A stretch of 64,000 nucleotides of DNA from assembly GCF_900113875.1 (NCBI RefSeq), contig NZ_FORA01000005.1:176210-240209 (forward strand). Reading direction: 5' to 3'. Shown piece after piece: positions 25,822-33,894 of this stretch. Position numbers and translations under genes: made by a program. Each line of letters begins with the position of its first letter. The first letter of the stretch is position 1. The notes beneath the pieces were generated by a model. It was not told the DNA's origin and made no database searches. It saw nothing but the letters and a program-made list of their open reading frames with translations. Source of the DNA: Jannaschia pohangensis. GTDB lineage: Bacteria; Pseudomonadota; Alphaproteobacteria; Rhodobacterales; Rhodobacteraceae.

Positions 25822-26802
25822 TCAGACCATGACGATCATGCGCTCCGACCACGCCCGGGTCGCGGCATCGGCCAGGATTTGCGCCCGAAGGCCGTCCTCG
25901 ATGGACGGGCTCGGCGGCGTCCCTTGCGTGACCATTGCAACGAAGGCCGTCATTTCCGACAGATAGGCGGCGGCATAGCGTTCCAGAAAGAAGTGCTGCG
26001 CGGGCGCGCGGCGAAACCCGGTCGCGTTCGCAAGTTCGACCGTGGTTTCCAACTGGTTCTCCGCGCGAAGCAGACCACCCGAGCCGTGCACCTCGATCCG
26101 CTGGTCGTAGCCATAGGTCGCGCGGCGCGAACAACTGATCTGTGCGATCTTCCCGGTCGCCGTCGTCAGCAGGACCGCGGCGGTATCCACGTCGCCCACC
26201 GCCCCGATTTCCGGGTCGACAAGAGCCGCACCCGTGGCCTGCACCATGACCGGCTCCTCTCCCAGAAGGAACCGCGCCATGTCGAGGTCGTGGATCATCA
26301 TGTCCCGGAACAAGCCGCCCGATGACGTGATGTAGGACAGCGGCGGTGGCGACGGATCGCGGCTCAGGATGGTGACGATTTCGGGGGTTCCGATATCGCC
26401 CGCCACCAATCGGTCTCGCAGGGTCGCAAAATTCGGGTCGAAGCGGCGGTTGAAGCCGGTCATGAACGGCACGCCCGCGCGCGCGACGATATCGATGCAC
26501 CGCAGGATGCGGTCCGTGCTCAGGTCGACAGGCTTCTCGCAGAAGATCGCCTTGCCCGCTTCGGCGGCGGTCCGGATCAGGTCGAAATGGGTGTCGGTCG
26601 GGGTGCCGATGATCACGGCATCCGCATCGGCAATTGCGTCGGCACCGTTCATCGCGGGCGCGCCGGTCAAGGCGGAAAGGGTCGCGGCGGCCTCGGCCGA
26701 GGCGTCGACCACGGCGCTGATCCGGGCACCGGGAAGCTGCGCCACCGACGCCGCGTGGACCCGACCGATCCTGCCACATCCCAGAAGGGCGATCTTCAGC
26801 AT
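25822..26802 (-). CDS. iolG: Inositol 2-dehydrogenase (Gfo/Idh/MocA family)
   Basis: Oxidises myo-inositol to 2-keto-myo-inositol with NAD. 326 aa. Rossmann motif IALLGCGRIGRVHAASVA at the start; catalytic-region EKPVDLSTDRI with the conserved Lys; MTGFNRRFDPNFATLRDR and GGLFRDMMIHDLDMARFLLG hold the active-site Asp/His (DMMIHDxD). The last of five minus-strand iol genes, 3 bases after the aldolase. Substrate assignment rests on operon context and close resemblance to IolG. Confidence 0.93.
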   Translation of the reverse strand: MLKIALLGCGRIGRVHAASVAQLPGARISAVVDASAEAAATLSALTGAPAMNGADAIADADAVIIGTPTDTHFDLIRTAAEAGKAIFCEKPVDLSTDRILRCIDIVARAGVPFMTGFNRRFDPNFATLRDRLVAGDIGTPEIVTILSRDPSPPPLSYITSSGGLFRDMMIHDLDMARFLLGEEPVMVQATGAALVDPEIGAVGDVDTAAVLLTTATGKIAQISCSRRATYGYDQRIEVHGSGGLLRAENQLETTVELANATGFRRAPAQHFFLERYAAAYLSEMTAFVAMVTQGTPPSPSIEDGLRAQILADAATRAWSERMIVMV

Positions 26803-26805
26803 GGG

Positions 26806-27633
26806 TCAGCCTTTCAGAGAGCGCAGGACCGCGATGGTGGCCGCACGGATCGGGTCTTCGACGTCGCGCAGGATCTGAACCCGGTCGAACCGGTCCGGGT
26901 CGCGGGCGACGGAGTCGCGCAGCGAACGCCCGAAGGCCTGTCGCAGCTCGGTCCCGATGTTGAACTTGCAGATGGCCGTCTCGCGGGCCAATCGCGCGCG
27001 TTGATCATGGGGCACGCCGGACCCGCCGTGGATGACCAGCGGAATGGTCGTCACAGACCCTATTGCGGCGATTTTCGCCTCGTCCAGACCCGCTCCCGGA
27101 GCGTTCTGAAGATGCGCATTGCCCACGGAAATCGCCATCGCGTCGACGCCGGTTTCCGCCGCAAAGCGCGCGGCCTCCGCCGGGTCGGTCCCACGGCTTT
27201 CGACGCCGTTCGCGTAGCCGACAAAGCCGATCTCACCCTCGCAGCACACGCCCGCCGCATGGGCCATCTCGACGATGGCGCGGGTCCGGGCGATGTTCTC
27301 GGCAAGTGGCAGTGCCGAGCCGTCGAACATCACCGACGTGAAGCCCGCGTCGATTGCGGCGCGGCAGTCGTCGGCTTCATATCCGTGGTCCAGATGGGCC
27401 ACGACGGGCACGTCCATATCGGCGGCTAGCGACCGCATCATGGCACCCAGAACCGGCAAGGGCGTGTGGTCGCGACATGATGGCCCCGCCTGCAGGATCA
27501 CCGGCACACCGCAGTCTTGCGCCGCCATCGCATAGGCGCGCATATCCTCCCACCCAAGGCAAACCAGCCCCGCCACGGCACTGCCGTCCCGCAGGGCGGG
27601 CTCAAGAACCTGGGCAAGGGTCGCCAGTGTCAT
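26806..27633 (-). CDS. iolJ: Class II fructose-bisphosphate-type aldolase (probable IolJ)
   Basis: 275-aa class II (zinc) aldolase. VVAHLDHGYEADDCRAAIDAG holds the metal-binding His, VMFDGSALPLAENI the catalytic Asp region, CCEGEIGFVGY the second segment, and IPLVIHGGSGVP / ICKFNIGTELR the C-terminal phosphate/metal motifs. It overlaps iolB by 4 bases within the iol operon. This fits cleavage of 6-phospho-5-dehydro-2-deoxygluconate to dihydroxyacetone phosphate and malonate semialdehyde (IolJ step). The gene symbol is inferred from context; the class is read directly. Confidence 0.82.
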   Translation of the reverse strand: MTLATLAQVLEPALRDGSAVAGLVCLGWEDMRAYAMAAQDCGVPVILQAGPSCRDHTPLPVLGAMMRSLAADMDVPVVAHLDHGYEADDCRAAIDAGFTSVMFDGSALPLAENIARTRAIVEMAHAAGVCCEGEIGFVGYANGVESRGTDPAEAARFAAETGVDAMAISVGNAHLQNAPGAGLDEAKIAAIGSVTTIPLVIHGGSGVPHDQRARLARETAICKFNIGTELRQAFGRSLRDSVARDPDRFDRVQILRDVEDPIRAATIAVLRSLKG

Positions 27634-28472
27634 TTGAACTTGGCCACCATGTCCATGATGCCCGGGATCGTGTGCAATTGCTCGGCGTGGGTCGGTTGGA
27701 AGTATTGCTTCAGCGACCGCTGCGACAGACCCCCCAGGATGGTGAAGTAATACATCTCATAGCCCGGCAGCGCGGCGCAGGGATGATAGCCCTTGTCGAG
27801 GCAAATCGTTGAGCCATCCATGATATGATAGGCATCTCCCGGCTTGTTGTCCTCGCGCTGAAGGATCTGAACGCCCGCGCCATAGTTGGGCTTGAACCGG
27901 AAATTGTAGGTCTCGTCATGGCGCGTCTCGTCGGGCAGACGGTCGGTGTCGTGCTTGTGGCTCGGGAACCCGGACCAGCCGCCGGCGCCTACGGTGAACA
28001 ACTCCGACACCAGAAGGCGCCCGACGCGGTCGTGGTATTGCGGCCCGAGGATATGGGAAATGCGGCGGTGCGTCTTGGTCTTGTCGCTGCCGAACTGCAC
28101 CTTGTCGAGGTCCTTGGTGCGGACTTCGAAGGGCTTGAGGGTTTCGGCAAATTTTGCCCCGGCGATGAAGACTTCGGCCTCTGCCGTGCGGCAGGTAAAA
28201 TGGGCGTGGGTGTCGGTCGGCACATAGACCCCCTCGGGGTCGCCGTCGAAGACGTCGATCGTGCGAACGCCGATGTCGGTGAAAACCTCGCCATCGACGT
28301 GGACATTGATCGTGCCGGTCGCGGGCACGATGCAGGTTTCGTATCCGGGCACGCGGTAGTCGAAGGATTGCCCTTCGGTCAGCTTGACGATGTTGAAATA
28401 ATTGAGCGGGACCAGCGCGTCGTTCACGTCGACGATGGGCTTGTTGTGGTTGTCGTGGGGCGGGATGTGCAT
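27630..28472 (-). CDS. iolB: 5-deoxy-glucuronate isomerase
   Basis: Isomerises 5-deoxy-D-glucuronate to 5-dehydro-2-deoxy-D-gluconate in inositol catabolism. 280-aa bicupin KduI/IolB protein. GGWSGFPSHKHD, DETYNFRFKP and YHPCAALPGYEMYYFTILGG provide the metal-binding His/Glu residues expected of the C-terminal cupin. It starts 3 bases after iolC and overlaps the aldolase start (ATGA). Length is normal. Confidence 0.96.
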   Translation of the reverse strand: MHIPPHDNHNKPIVDVNDALVPLNYFNIVKLTEGQSFDYRVPGYETCIVPATGTINVHVDGEVFTDIGVRTIDVFDGDPEGVYVPTDTHAHFTCRTAEAEVFIAGAKFAETLKPFEVRTKDLDKVQFGSDKTKTHRRISHILGPQYHDRVGRLLVSELFTVGAGGWSGFPSHKHDTDRLPDETRHDETYNFRFKPNYGAGVQILQREDNKPGDAYHIMDGSTICLDKGYHPCAALPGYEMYYFTILGGLSQRSLKQYFQPTHAEQLHTIPGIMDMVAKFK

Positions 28473-28475
28473 CGG

Positions 28476-29465
28476 CTACTCCGTGGGTCCGGGATGATCG
28501 GCCAGAAAGGCCTCGAGCTCTTGTGTCGTGGGCATCGCGGGGGCGCAACCGACACGCGCGACGACCATGGCCGCCGTCGCCGAGCCGCGCAGAACGGCCG
28601 TCTTGACGTCATGGCCATTTGCCAGCGCGGCGATCAAGCCGCCCATGAAGCCGTCGCCCGCGCCCGTCGGTTTGAGGGCTGCGGTCGGATAGATACCGGT
28701 CCGAAATTCGCCACCGTCGGCAAAGGTGATCGCGCCATTTTCGCCCATCTTGTAGACGACCAGCTTGCCCGCTTTCGCCAGCGTTCGAGCCTTTTCCAGA
28801 CCCTTTTCATAGGCCCCGGCCATGAAGCCGAACTCCTCGTCGTTGCCGACGATCACGTCGCACATCTCGCCCGCACGGCTCAGCACATCGGCGGCGAACT
28901 CGGCGCTGGTCCAGGAATAGGGACGGTAGTCGATGTCGAAGATCAGCGGCAGGCCGCGTGCGCGGGCCAGATCGAAGGCCCGGAAGGCGGCGGTCCGACT
29001 GGGATCGGCGGCAAAGACGGTGCCGGTCGTGATGAGCGCATCGAAGGGGGCAAGATCCACCGCCTCCACATCCGCCGTCGTCATGGCGAAATCGGCTGCG
29101 CCATTGCGGTAGATGACCGACTGATGATCCTCGACCCGTGTTTCCACCACCGCCAGAGAATTGCGCGCCTCGCCGCCCGCCGGGCTGACGTGACGGCGGT
29201 CGACCCCATAGTGGCCCAACTGGTTGAGGGCATAGCGCCCGATGGCGTCGTCGCTGACCCGTGTCACCAGCGCCGCGGTGCAGCCCTGTTTGACAAGCGC
29301 CACGGCAATGTTCGCCGATGATCCGCCAAGGCAGGAAACGAAGCGCGTCGCCTCCTCGGTTCGGGTGCCAGGCGGGTCGGGATAGAAATCCATGCCCGCC
29401 CGTCCCACGATGAGAAAGCGCTTGCGCGGAAATTCTGGCTGCTTGTCTGGCGGGGTGTCCGACAT
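28476..29465 (-). CDS. iolC: 5-dehydro-2-deoxygluconokinase
   Basis: Phosphorylates 5-dehydro-2-deoxygluconate; PfkB/ribokinase family. 329 aa with the PfkB N-terminal signature GGSSANIAVALVKQGC and the C-terminal signature PTGAGDGFMGGLIAALANG, containing the catalytic Asp and anion hole GAGD. IGRAGMDFYPDPPGTRTEEA near the start is typical of IolC. It begins 3 bases after the iolD stop. Confidence 0.96.
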   Translation of the reverse strand: MSDTPPDKQPEFPRKRFLIVGRAGMDFYPDPPGTRTEEATRFVSCLGGSSANIAVALVKQGCTAALVTRVSDDAIGRYALNQLGHYGVDRRHVSPAGGEARNSLAVVETRVEDHQSVIYRNGAADFAMTTADVEAVDLAPFDALITTGTVFAADPSRTAAFRAFDLARARGLPLIFDIDYRPYSWTSAEFAADVLSRAGEMCDVIVGNDEEFGFMAGAYEKGLEKARTLAKAGKLVVYKMGENGAITFADGGEFRTGIYPTAALKPTGAGDGFMGGLIAALANGHDVKTAVLRGSATAAMVVARVGCAPAMPTTQELEAFLADHPGPTE

Positions 29466-29468
29466 CGC

Positions 29469-31331
29469 TCAGACCCCGTGCCGCTGTTTCGCGCGGCCTG
29501 CTTCCGCTTCGGCATGGGCGTCGCGGACCCGCTTGCTGTCCGAAACCTCGGGCATGCCGACTTCCCACCAGCTGTGACCTTCGGTCGTCCAGCCGTCGTA
29601 CGGATCGACCTGCATGACGATGACGCAGGTGGTGTCCGCCGCCTTGGCCCGGCGAAAGGCATCGGCCAATTCCCCAGGATCAGAGACTGTTTCGGCCTGT
29701 GCCCCCAGGGCGCGGGCGTGGGCGGCAAAGTCGACGCCGACCGGGTGCGTGGCTGTGGGTGTGTCGGCGATCAGGGTATTGAAGCTTTCGTTGCCGGTGT
29801 TCCTCTGCAGCTTGTCGATGACCGCGAAGCCGCCGTTGTCGAGCACGAGGATGATCAGCTTCTTGCCCGTCAGGACGCTGGAATAGATGTCCGAGTTCAG
29901 CATCAGATAGGAGCCGTCGCCGGTGAAGACGATAGCGTCCTGATCGGGTTCGCGCTCGGTCTGGGCGATGCGCGCGCCCCATCCGCCCGCGATCTCGTAG
30001 CCCATGCAGGAAAAGCCGAACTCGATATCCACGGTGCCGGTCCTGAGCGTGCGCCAGTTGGCCGTGACCTCGGCCGGCAGGCCCCCGGCGGCGGCGATGA
30101 TGCGGTCGGACGGATCGCAGAGCGCATTCACTACCCCGATCGCCAGCGCATAGGAGTTGGGGCGGTTCCCCGGGCTGACGTTCCGGGCGACCGAGGCGAC
30201 CCATTTGGCCCGCGCGGTCCGGGCGAAATCGACCCATTGGGCGGGGGCGGCATAGCCACTGATCTCGGCTCCGATGGCGCGAAGCCCCAGTCTGGCATCG
30301 CCCACCACGGTTTGGGCCCCGTGTTTCGCGGCATCGTGGCGCGCGGCGTTCAAGTGGACGATCCGGGCGTCGGGGGCGAAGGCCGTCCAACTGCCGGTGG
30401 TGAAATCCTGCAACCGGGTGCCGACCGCAAGGATCACGTCGGCGCGTTCGGCCACGGCATTGGCGCTGTCCGACCCGGTGACGCCGACCGGCCCGATGTT
30501 GAGCGGGTGGGTGTCGACCAGATTGGCGCGGCCGGCAATCGTCTCGATCACGGGGATCTGGTGCGCCTCGGCGAAAGCGGCAAGCTCGGCCACGGCGCGC
30601 GAATACTGCACGCCGCCCCCGGCGATGATGACCGGGCGTTTGGCGGTGATCAGCAGGGAGGCGGCATCGGCAACCTCGGCCGTGTCGGGGGCCTGCCTGC
30701 GGATGCGGTGGACGCGCCGGGCAAAGAAAACCTCGGGGTAGTCATGGGCCCATCCCTGCACATCCTGGGGCAGGGACAGGAACGCGGGGCCGCAATCGGC
30801 GGGGTCGAGCATCGTGGCGAGGGCGGCGGGCAGGCTTTGGAGGATCTGTGCGGGATGGGTGATGCGGTCCCAATACCGGCTGACCGACTTGAAGGCGTCG
30901 TTCACCCCCAGGGTCGGATTTCCGAAATGCTCCAGCTGCTGCAACACAGGGTCGGGCAGTCGGGTCAGGAATGTATCGCCGCAGAGCATCAACATCGGCA
31001 GGCGGTTGGCATGGGCCAGCGCCGCCGCCGTCAGCAGATTGGCGGTGCCGGGCCCGGCGCTGGCGGTGCAGAACATGAACCGTTGGCGCAGATGATACTT
31101 GGCGTAGGCGGCTGCGGCGAACCCCATGCCCTGCTCGTTCTGGCCGCGATAGAGCGGCAGATCGGGTTGCACGGGGTACAGCGCCTCGCCCAGACAGGGG
31201 GCGTTCCCGTGGCCGAAAATGCCGAAACCGCCGCCGCAGATCCGCGTCTCCGTCCCGTCGATGTCGATGTATTGTGTCATGAGCCAGCGGACGATGGCCT
31301 GCGCCACGGTCAGACGAACCGTCTGGGTCAT
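29469..31331 (-). CDS. iolD: 3D-(3,5/4)-trihydroxycyclohexane-1,2-dione acylhydrolase
   Basis: TPP-dependent ring-opening enzyme of inositol degradation, giving 5-deoxyglucuronate. 620 aa. The start MTQTVRLTVAQAIVRWLMTQ is typical of IolD. FGHGNAPCLGEALYP, CTASAGPGTANLLTAAALAH and the TPP motif GDGSYLMLNSDIYSSV...NGGFAVIDKLQ are visible. GGAGGAG precedes the ATG at 31331. First gene of the minus-strand iol operon; a perfect palindromic operator lies 54 bases upstream and is shared with divergent iolE. Confidence 0.97.
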   Translation of the reverse strand: MTQTVRLTVAQAIVRWLMTQYIDIDGTETRICGGGFGIFGHGNAPCLGEALYPVQPDLPLYRGQNEQGMGFAAAAYAKYHLRQRFMFCTASAGPGTANLLTAAALAHANRLPMLMLCGDTFLTRLPDPVLQQLEHFGNPTLGVNDAFKSVSRYWDRITHPAQILQSLPAALATMLDPADCGPAFLSLPQDVQGWAHDYPEVFFARRVHRIRRQAPDTAEVADAASLLITAKRPVIIAGGGVQYSRAVAELAAFAEAHQIPVIETIAGRANLVDTHPLNIGPVGVTGSDSANAVAERADVILAVGTRLQDFTTGSWTAFAPDARIVHLNAARHDAAKHGAQTVVGDARLGLRAIGAEISGYAAPAQWVDFARTARAKWVASVARNVSPGNRPNSYALAIGVVNALCDPSDRIIAAAGGLPAEVTANWRTLRTGTVDIEFGFSCMGYEIAGGWGARIAQTEREPDQDAIVFTGDGSYLMLNSDIYSSVLTGKKLIILVLDNGGFAVIDKLQRNTGNESFNTLIADTPTATHPVGVDFAAHARALGAQAETVSDPGELADAFRRAKAADTTCVIVMQVDPYDGWTTEGHSWWEVGMPEVSDSKRVRDAHAEAEAGRAKQRHGV

Positions 31332-31384
31332 CAGATCTCCTCCCCGGAAATCACTTGCGTGGTTTCAACCCCGAGCATACGGCT

Positions 31385-31402
31385 ATTGCAACCGGTTGCA
31401 AT
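31385..31402. promoter_or_regulatory. Operator of the LacI-type inositol regulator between iolD and iolE
   Basis: Perfect 18-bp palindrome ATTGCAACCGGTTGCAAT in the 102-base divergent intergenic space. It has the central CG typical of LacI-family operators. Its 14-bp core TGCAACCGGTTGCA recurs exactly in front of the lacI-type regulator gene (33385-33400), which makes it a strong candidate binding site for that regulator. Confidence 0.85.
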
Positions 31403-31433
31403 TCCTTTCCGGTCTCGCGAGGGGGAGGGTCCC

Positions 31434-32324
31434 ATGACAATTCGCATCGGCAACGCGCCCTGCTCCTGGGGGATCGAGTTTGCGAGCGGCCCTGGCTATC
31501 CCACTTGGCAGGAGGTGCTGCGGCAATGCGCGGCGGCCGGATACACCGGGATCGAACTGGGCCCGGTCGGCTTCATGCCCGAGGATCCGGCTGTGCTGGC
31601 CGAGGCATTGGCCGGCCATGATCTGAGCCTGATCGGCGGCGTGGTCTTTCGCCCCTTCCACGATCCGACCGCCTGGGATGATGTGATGGACGGCGCGCTG
31701 CGCACCTGTCGGGCTCTGGTGGCCCATGGCGCACAGCACCTTGTCCTGATCGATTCCATCTCGCCGCGCCGTGCGCCGACGGCGGGCCGCGCGACCGAAG
31801 CCGAGCAGATGGACAAGGCCGAATGGGCCGCCTTTCGCGACCGCATCGCGACCGTCGCCCGGATCGGGGCCGAGGAGTTCGGGCTGACCGTGGGCATCCA
31901 CGCCCATGCCGCCGGTTTTCTGGATTTCGAGCCGGAGCTGGAGCGCCTTCTTGAGGAGGTGGACGAAAGCCTTCTCAAAATCTGTTTCGATACGGGCCAC
32001 CATTCCTATGCGGGCTTCGACCCCGTGGCCTTCATGGCGCGGCATATCGGGCGCATCAGCTATATGCATTTCAAGGACATCGATCCGAAGGTGAAGGCAA
32101 ATGCGGTCGCCAACCGCACCGATTTCTATACGGCGTGCGGGGACGGCATCTTCTGCAATCTCGGCAAGGGCGATGTCGATTTCCGGTCGGTCCGCCGCAT
32201 CCTCCTGGAGGCCGGGTTCGAGGGCTGGTGCACCGTCGAGCAGGACTGCGATCCGACCCGAGACAACGACAGCCTGGGGGACGCGCGGGCGAACCGCGAA
32301 TACTTGCAGTCCATCGGGTTCTGA
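31434..32324 (+). CDS. iolE: Myo-inosose-2 dehydratase
   Basis: Dehydrates 2-keto-myo-inositol to the trihydroxycyclohexane dione. 296-aa xylose-isomerase-like TIM barrel: IRIGNAPCSWGIEF at the start is a hallmark of IolE, then GYTGIELGPVGFMPED, VGIHAHAAGFLDFEPELERL, CFDTGHHSYAG and a late WCTVEQDCDPT metal-site segment. GGGGAGGG stands before the ATG at 31434. It is transcribed away from iolD across the operator and converges on the regulator gene. Confidence 0.95.
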   Translation: MTIRIGNAPCSWGIEFASGPGYPTWQEVLRQCAAAGYTGIELGPVGFMPEDPAVLAEALAGHDLSLIGGVVFRPFHDPTAWDDVMDGALRTCRALVAHGAQHLVLIDSISPRRAPTAGRATEAEQMDKAEWAAFRDRIATVARIGAEEFGLTVGIHAHAAGFLDFEPELERLLEEVDESLLKICFDTGHHSYAGFDPVAFMARHIGRISYMHFKDIDPKVKANAVANRTDFYTACGDGIFCNLGKGDVDFRSVRRILLEAGFEGWCTVEQDCDPTRDNDSLGDARANREYLQSIGF

Positions 32325-32343
32325 GCAGAGCCGCGTTCCCGGA

Positions 32344-33342
32344 TTACGGCGCGCGAAGGGTCCCGCGTTCGACCACATGGCAGGGGAACAACCGCGCCTC
32401 GGGCGGGCGGTCCGGGGCTTCGATCGTGGCGATGACAAGGTCGATGGCGGCGTCGATGATCGCGGGGATCGGTTGTCGGATCGTGGTCAGGTCGATATTG
32501 GCCCATCCTGCGATTTCCATATCGTTGAACCCGATGACACCCACGTCGCCCGGAACCGCCAAACCGGCATCCGCCAGCGCCGACAGCGCGCCGATGGACA
32601 GCACATCATCACCGCAGAAATAGGCCTCGGCCGGAGGGTCGTTCGCCACGAGGCGCTGCATCTCGGTCCGCCCGGCGTCGAAGGAATAGGCCGCAGCGAA
32701 GCTGGTGGTCACGCCTCGGATTGGTTGCGCCTTCAGCCCGTCGAGGAAGCCGGACAACCGATCTTGGGTCGAGGTGGCCGTTTCCGGCCCGCCCAGGAAG
32801 GCAACGCGGGTGTATCCGCGGGCGATCAGGGTTCGGGCTGCCATGCGCCCGCATTCGACGTTGTCGATGCCGACGACATGGGTTTCGGGCGTGCCGGACC
32901 AGCGCCCGAAGGAATGGACCACAGGCAAGCCGGCGTCGCGAAAGGCCCGCGCAAAGCCGGGCGGCAATGTCGACGACGCGACGATCACGCCGTCCACCGA
33001 ATACTGCCGCAGCATCCGGACCGAGGCGTCGGGATCGGTTTCATCCGACAGGTTCACCAGCAGCGGCCGCAGCCCCCGCTCCTGAAGGCCGCGGGTGAAG
33101 CGGTCGAACACTTCCAAGAAGATCGGGTTATGGAAGTTCGAGGAGACCAGCCCGATCAGCTTGGTGCGCCCCGTCGACAGTGCCGAGGCAAGCGCGGAGG
33201 GCGCATAGCCAAGTTCCGTTGCCGCCTGTTCGACCTTGGCGCGGGTCTTCACGCTGACCGACGCGCCCTCGGTGAACGTCCTGGAGACGGCGGACCGGCT
33301 GACCCCGGCGCGAAGTGCGACGTCTTTCAGGGTAACGGACAT
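32344..33342 (-). CDS. LacI family transcriptional regulator of inositol catabolism
   Basis: 332 aa. The N-terminal LacI helix-turn-helix (VTLKDVALRAGVSRSAVSRT) and hinge (APSALASALSTGRTKLIGLV) are followed by a periplasmic-binding-protein-type sensor domain (DGVIVASSTLPP, AYFCGDDVLSIGALSAL, IGFNDMEIAGW). The start at 33342 has AGGAGG upstream. A palindromic operator 43 bases upstream implies autoregulation, and the same core between iolD and iolE implies control of the pathway. Inducer probably an inositol intermediate (inference). Confidence 0.93.
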   Translation of the reverse strand: MSVTLKDVALRAGVSRSAVSRTFTEGASVSVKTRAKVEQAATELGYAPSALASALSTGRTKLIGLVSSNFHNPIFLEVFDRFTRGLQERGLRPLLVNLSDETDPDASVRMLRQYSVDGVIVASSTLPPGFARAFRDAGLPVVHSFGRWSGTPETHVVGIDNVECGRMAARTLIARGYTRVAFLGGPETATSTQDRLSGFLDGLKAQPIRGVTTSFAAAYSFDAGRTEMQRLVANDPPAEAYFCGDDVLSIGALSALADAGLAVPGDVGVIGFNDMEIAGWANIDLTTIRQPIPAIIDAAIDLVIATIEAPDRPPEARLFPCHVVERGTLRAP

Positions 33343-33384
33343 GGCCCCTCCTGTTCGGGTCAGGGTGCCAGTCGTATGCGCGGA

Positions 33385-33400
33385 CTGCAACCGGTTGCAG
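33385..33400. promoter_or_regulatory. Palindromic operator upstream of the LacI-type regulator
   Basis: Perfect 16-bp palindrome CTGCAACCGGTTGCAG, 43 bases before the regulator start codon. Its 14-bp core is identical to the iolD/iolE operator at 31387-31400. Position and identity indicate autoregulation. Confidence 0.83.
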
Positions 33401-33894
33401 CTTTGCCTGGACTCCAATCGGATTTCCAATATGTCGGGCCGCGTCATTCGCACGAGAAGGGCATGTTATCGCTGACCAGCCGTTTGCCAAGGCCCGTCAT
33501 AACGCTGACCACGGGCTCGCGTGGATACACATACCGACAGGGCGTCCAACCAAAATACCAAGGGTCAATTCATGTGCTTGGGCAGAGAGAACCTGATCCT
33601 CTGCGCCTGCGCCTTCGCATGGTTCCGCCGAGGCGCGACCGAGCCGCTGTCGCGGTTGCCTGCTCGTGCTTTGCTCAGTATAGACCACGTCGGATCGAAG
33701 TCAGGTGCGTTCAAGATCACTGAGTGGAAACTCACGAGGGTCCGGAACAAAAGAAGCCGCAGACTCGACCCCGAGAGAGATGACAATATCATAATGACTG
33801 ACGCGACTTAACTTTCAATCCTGTATCGTTTGAAGAACCAATATTTGAGCAGGTCCGCTCAAACCGAATTTAAAAACTCGAATGGACGAGAAAT
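33401..33894. other. Intergenic region before the polysaccharide locus
   Basis: About 490 bases. GC-rich up to ~33700 and clearly more AT-rich from ~33790 to 33894. Several short open frames (the longest 33521-33811) have no ribosome site and no recognisable domain. No complete transposase, tRNA or strong terminator is seen. The promoter of the capsule-type operon should lie in its last 100 bases. Confidence 0.5.

Noticed and set aside
29478..32324. A 948-codon open frame on the plus strand running antisense to iolD and into iolE
   Set aside because: Only the part from 31434 encodes a protein (IolE); the upstream part is the antisense shadow of iolD, common in high-GC DNA. A ribosome site precedes the 31434 ATG.
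33521..33811. Possible small gene (96 codons) before the polysaccharide locus
   Set aside because: No ribosome site, no domain, Arg/Cys-rich chance composition, and it spans the change in base composition.
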